A stretch of 7,125 nt of DNA from Bacteroidota bacterium. GTDB taxonomy: Bacteria > Bacteroidota > Bacteroidia > Bacteroidales > VadinHA17. A program made the translations under genes and the position numbers. The stretch covers positions 1-7,125 of the forward strand of contig JAEYZD010000061.1 in NCBI GenBank assembly GCA_023430725.1, in the 5' to 3' direction. Below, one piece after another: positions 6,413 to 7,125 of this stretch (position 1 is its first letter; every line of letters begins with the position of its first letter). The notes beneath the pieces are model-generated. The model worked only from the letters and a program-made list of their open reading frames with translations, searched no databases and was not told where the DNA came from.

Positions 6413-7125
6413 TCAGACCCTGTTCTCAGGCATCGATCCTTTCCGGTGACTCATGATAAACAATCCCATGAAAGTCAGGAAACCGTTCACCAGCAACAAC
6501 TCGAACCCGAACTTGTAGCCATTGAACAGTTCCTCGGAGAAATGGCTCAGGATATAACAGATCACGGGTGACAGAATTGCGACCCAAGGCGTGTACCTGT
6601 CCCTCACTGTTCTGGTTGTAAACAACCCGAAGGTATACAGTCCCAGCAGCGGCCCGTATGTGTACCCGGCAATAGTAAAGAGTTTGTCAATTATCGCGCG
6701 GTCATTCATCTCCCTGAATATCAGTATGCATATGAAGAAGATCAGGGCGAAGGAAAAATGAACCGAGTACCTGATCCTTGTCTTCCTGGTGTTGTCCATC
6801 TCAGTCTTCTTCTCAAGTCCCAGGAAGTCGATGCTGAATGATGTTGTAAGCGAAGTAAGTGCACCGTCAGCGCTTGGGAACGCTGCCGAGATCAGACCGA
6901 TGAGAAACACCACCCCGGCTGCCGGACCCAGGTACCTGAATGCGATTGTCGGGAAGAGGTCATCAGTCATTGCCACGGTAACATTCTGAGCGGCGGCATA
7001 GTAGACAAGGAAAGCTCCCAGCACAAGGAACATGAAGACAACAACCAGGTTAACTGTGCTGAAGGTGAACATGTTCTTCTGGGCATCCTTCAGGTGCCTG
7101 ATGCTAAGATTCTTCTGCATCATCT
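6413..7125 (-). CDS. Sodium:solute symporter (SSS family), C-terminal half (runs off right edge)
   Basis: This is the C-terminal part of an inner-membrane sodium-coupled solute transporter of the SSS/SLC5 family. About 237 codons are visible. The gene enters from the right edge, so the methionines near 7123 are internal residues, not the start. Numbering from the first visible Met, six hydrophobic spans lie at about 23-44, 65-82, 120-137, 148-168, 179-195 and 206-224. They end in a short basic tail (SHRKGSMPENRV). The segment TDDLFPTIAFRYLG, then GLISAAFPSADGALTSL, then LFTIAGYTYGPLLGLYTFG is characteristic of the symporters common in Bacteroidota. The AAFPSADGAL stretch (80-89) corresponds to the sodium-site helix (TM8 in vSGLT numbering). 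The substrate is unknown, since much of the substrate-binding half is outside the window. The gene converges on the barrel gene with 91 bp between stops. Confidence 0.92.
   Translation of the reverse strand, partial: MMQKNLSIRHLKDAQKNMFTFSTVNLVVVFMFLVLGAFLVYYAAAQNVTVAMTDDLFPTIAFRYLGPAAGVVFLIGLISAAFPSADGALTSLTTSFSIDFLGLEKKTEMDNTRKTRIRYSVHFSFALIFFICILIFREMNDRAIIDKLFTIAGYTYGPLLGLYTFGLFTTRTVRDRYTPWVAILSPVICYILSHFSEELFNGYKFGFELLLVNGFLTFMGLFIMSHRKGSMPENRV

Noticed and set aside
6391..6416. A repeated ACGTCA motif (two copies 13 bp apart) near the symporter stop codon
   Set aside because: There are only two 6-base copies, partly inside the symporter coding end. No regulatory role is evident between convergent genes.

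Overview
The window looks like ordinary chromosomal DNA from a member of the Bacteroidota, most likely Bacteroidales. Four things point there. A DUF6452-type lipoprotein gene is paired with a DUF6048-type envelope protein gene. An alaS gene is transcribed divergently from an M23-type peptidase that has an N-terminal membrane anchor. The symporter is of a type common in that phylum. The spaces upstream of genes contain TAnnTTTG-like boxes instead of strong Shine-Dalgarno sites. Base composition is about half G+C by eye, and AGG is a frequent arginine codon throughout. I see no tRNA, rRNA, CRISPR array, insertion sequence or phage gene.

Layout from left to right. Positions 1-303 (minus strand) hold the first 101 codons of an M23-family cell-wall peptidase that runs off the left edge. 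A 118-bp divergent spacer (304-421) separates it from alaS (422-3055, plus strand), a complete alanyl-tRNA synthetase with intact aminoacylation, editing and C-terminal domains. After a 157-bp AT-rich spacer with a plausible Bacteroidota promoter comes a complete long-chain acyl-CoA synthetase (3213-5066). A 54-bp gap then leads to a small lipoprotein gene (5121-5588), which overlaps by 32 bp a secreted, probably outer-membrane, beta-rich protein (5557-6321). The last gene (6413-7125, minus strand) is the C-terminal half of a sodium:solute symporter and converges on the lipoprotein/barrel pair.

How the genes relate. alaS is a housekeeping translation gene with no evident functional tie to its neighbours. 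The acyl-CoA synthetase and the two envelope genes lie on the same strand with short spacing and could be co-transcribed, although a good -7 box before the lipoprotein suggests the pair may also have its own promoter. The overlapping lipoprotein/barrel pair is the least characterised and most interesting part of the window. No strong Rho-independent terminator is visible anywhere. Family names come from recognising sequence patterns; no database search was run.
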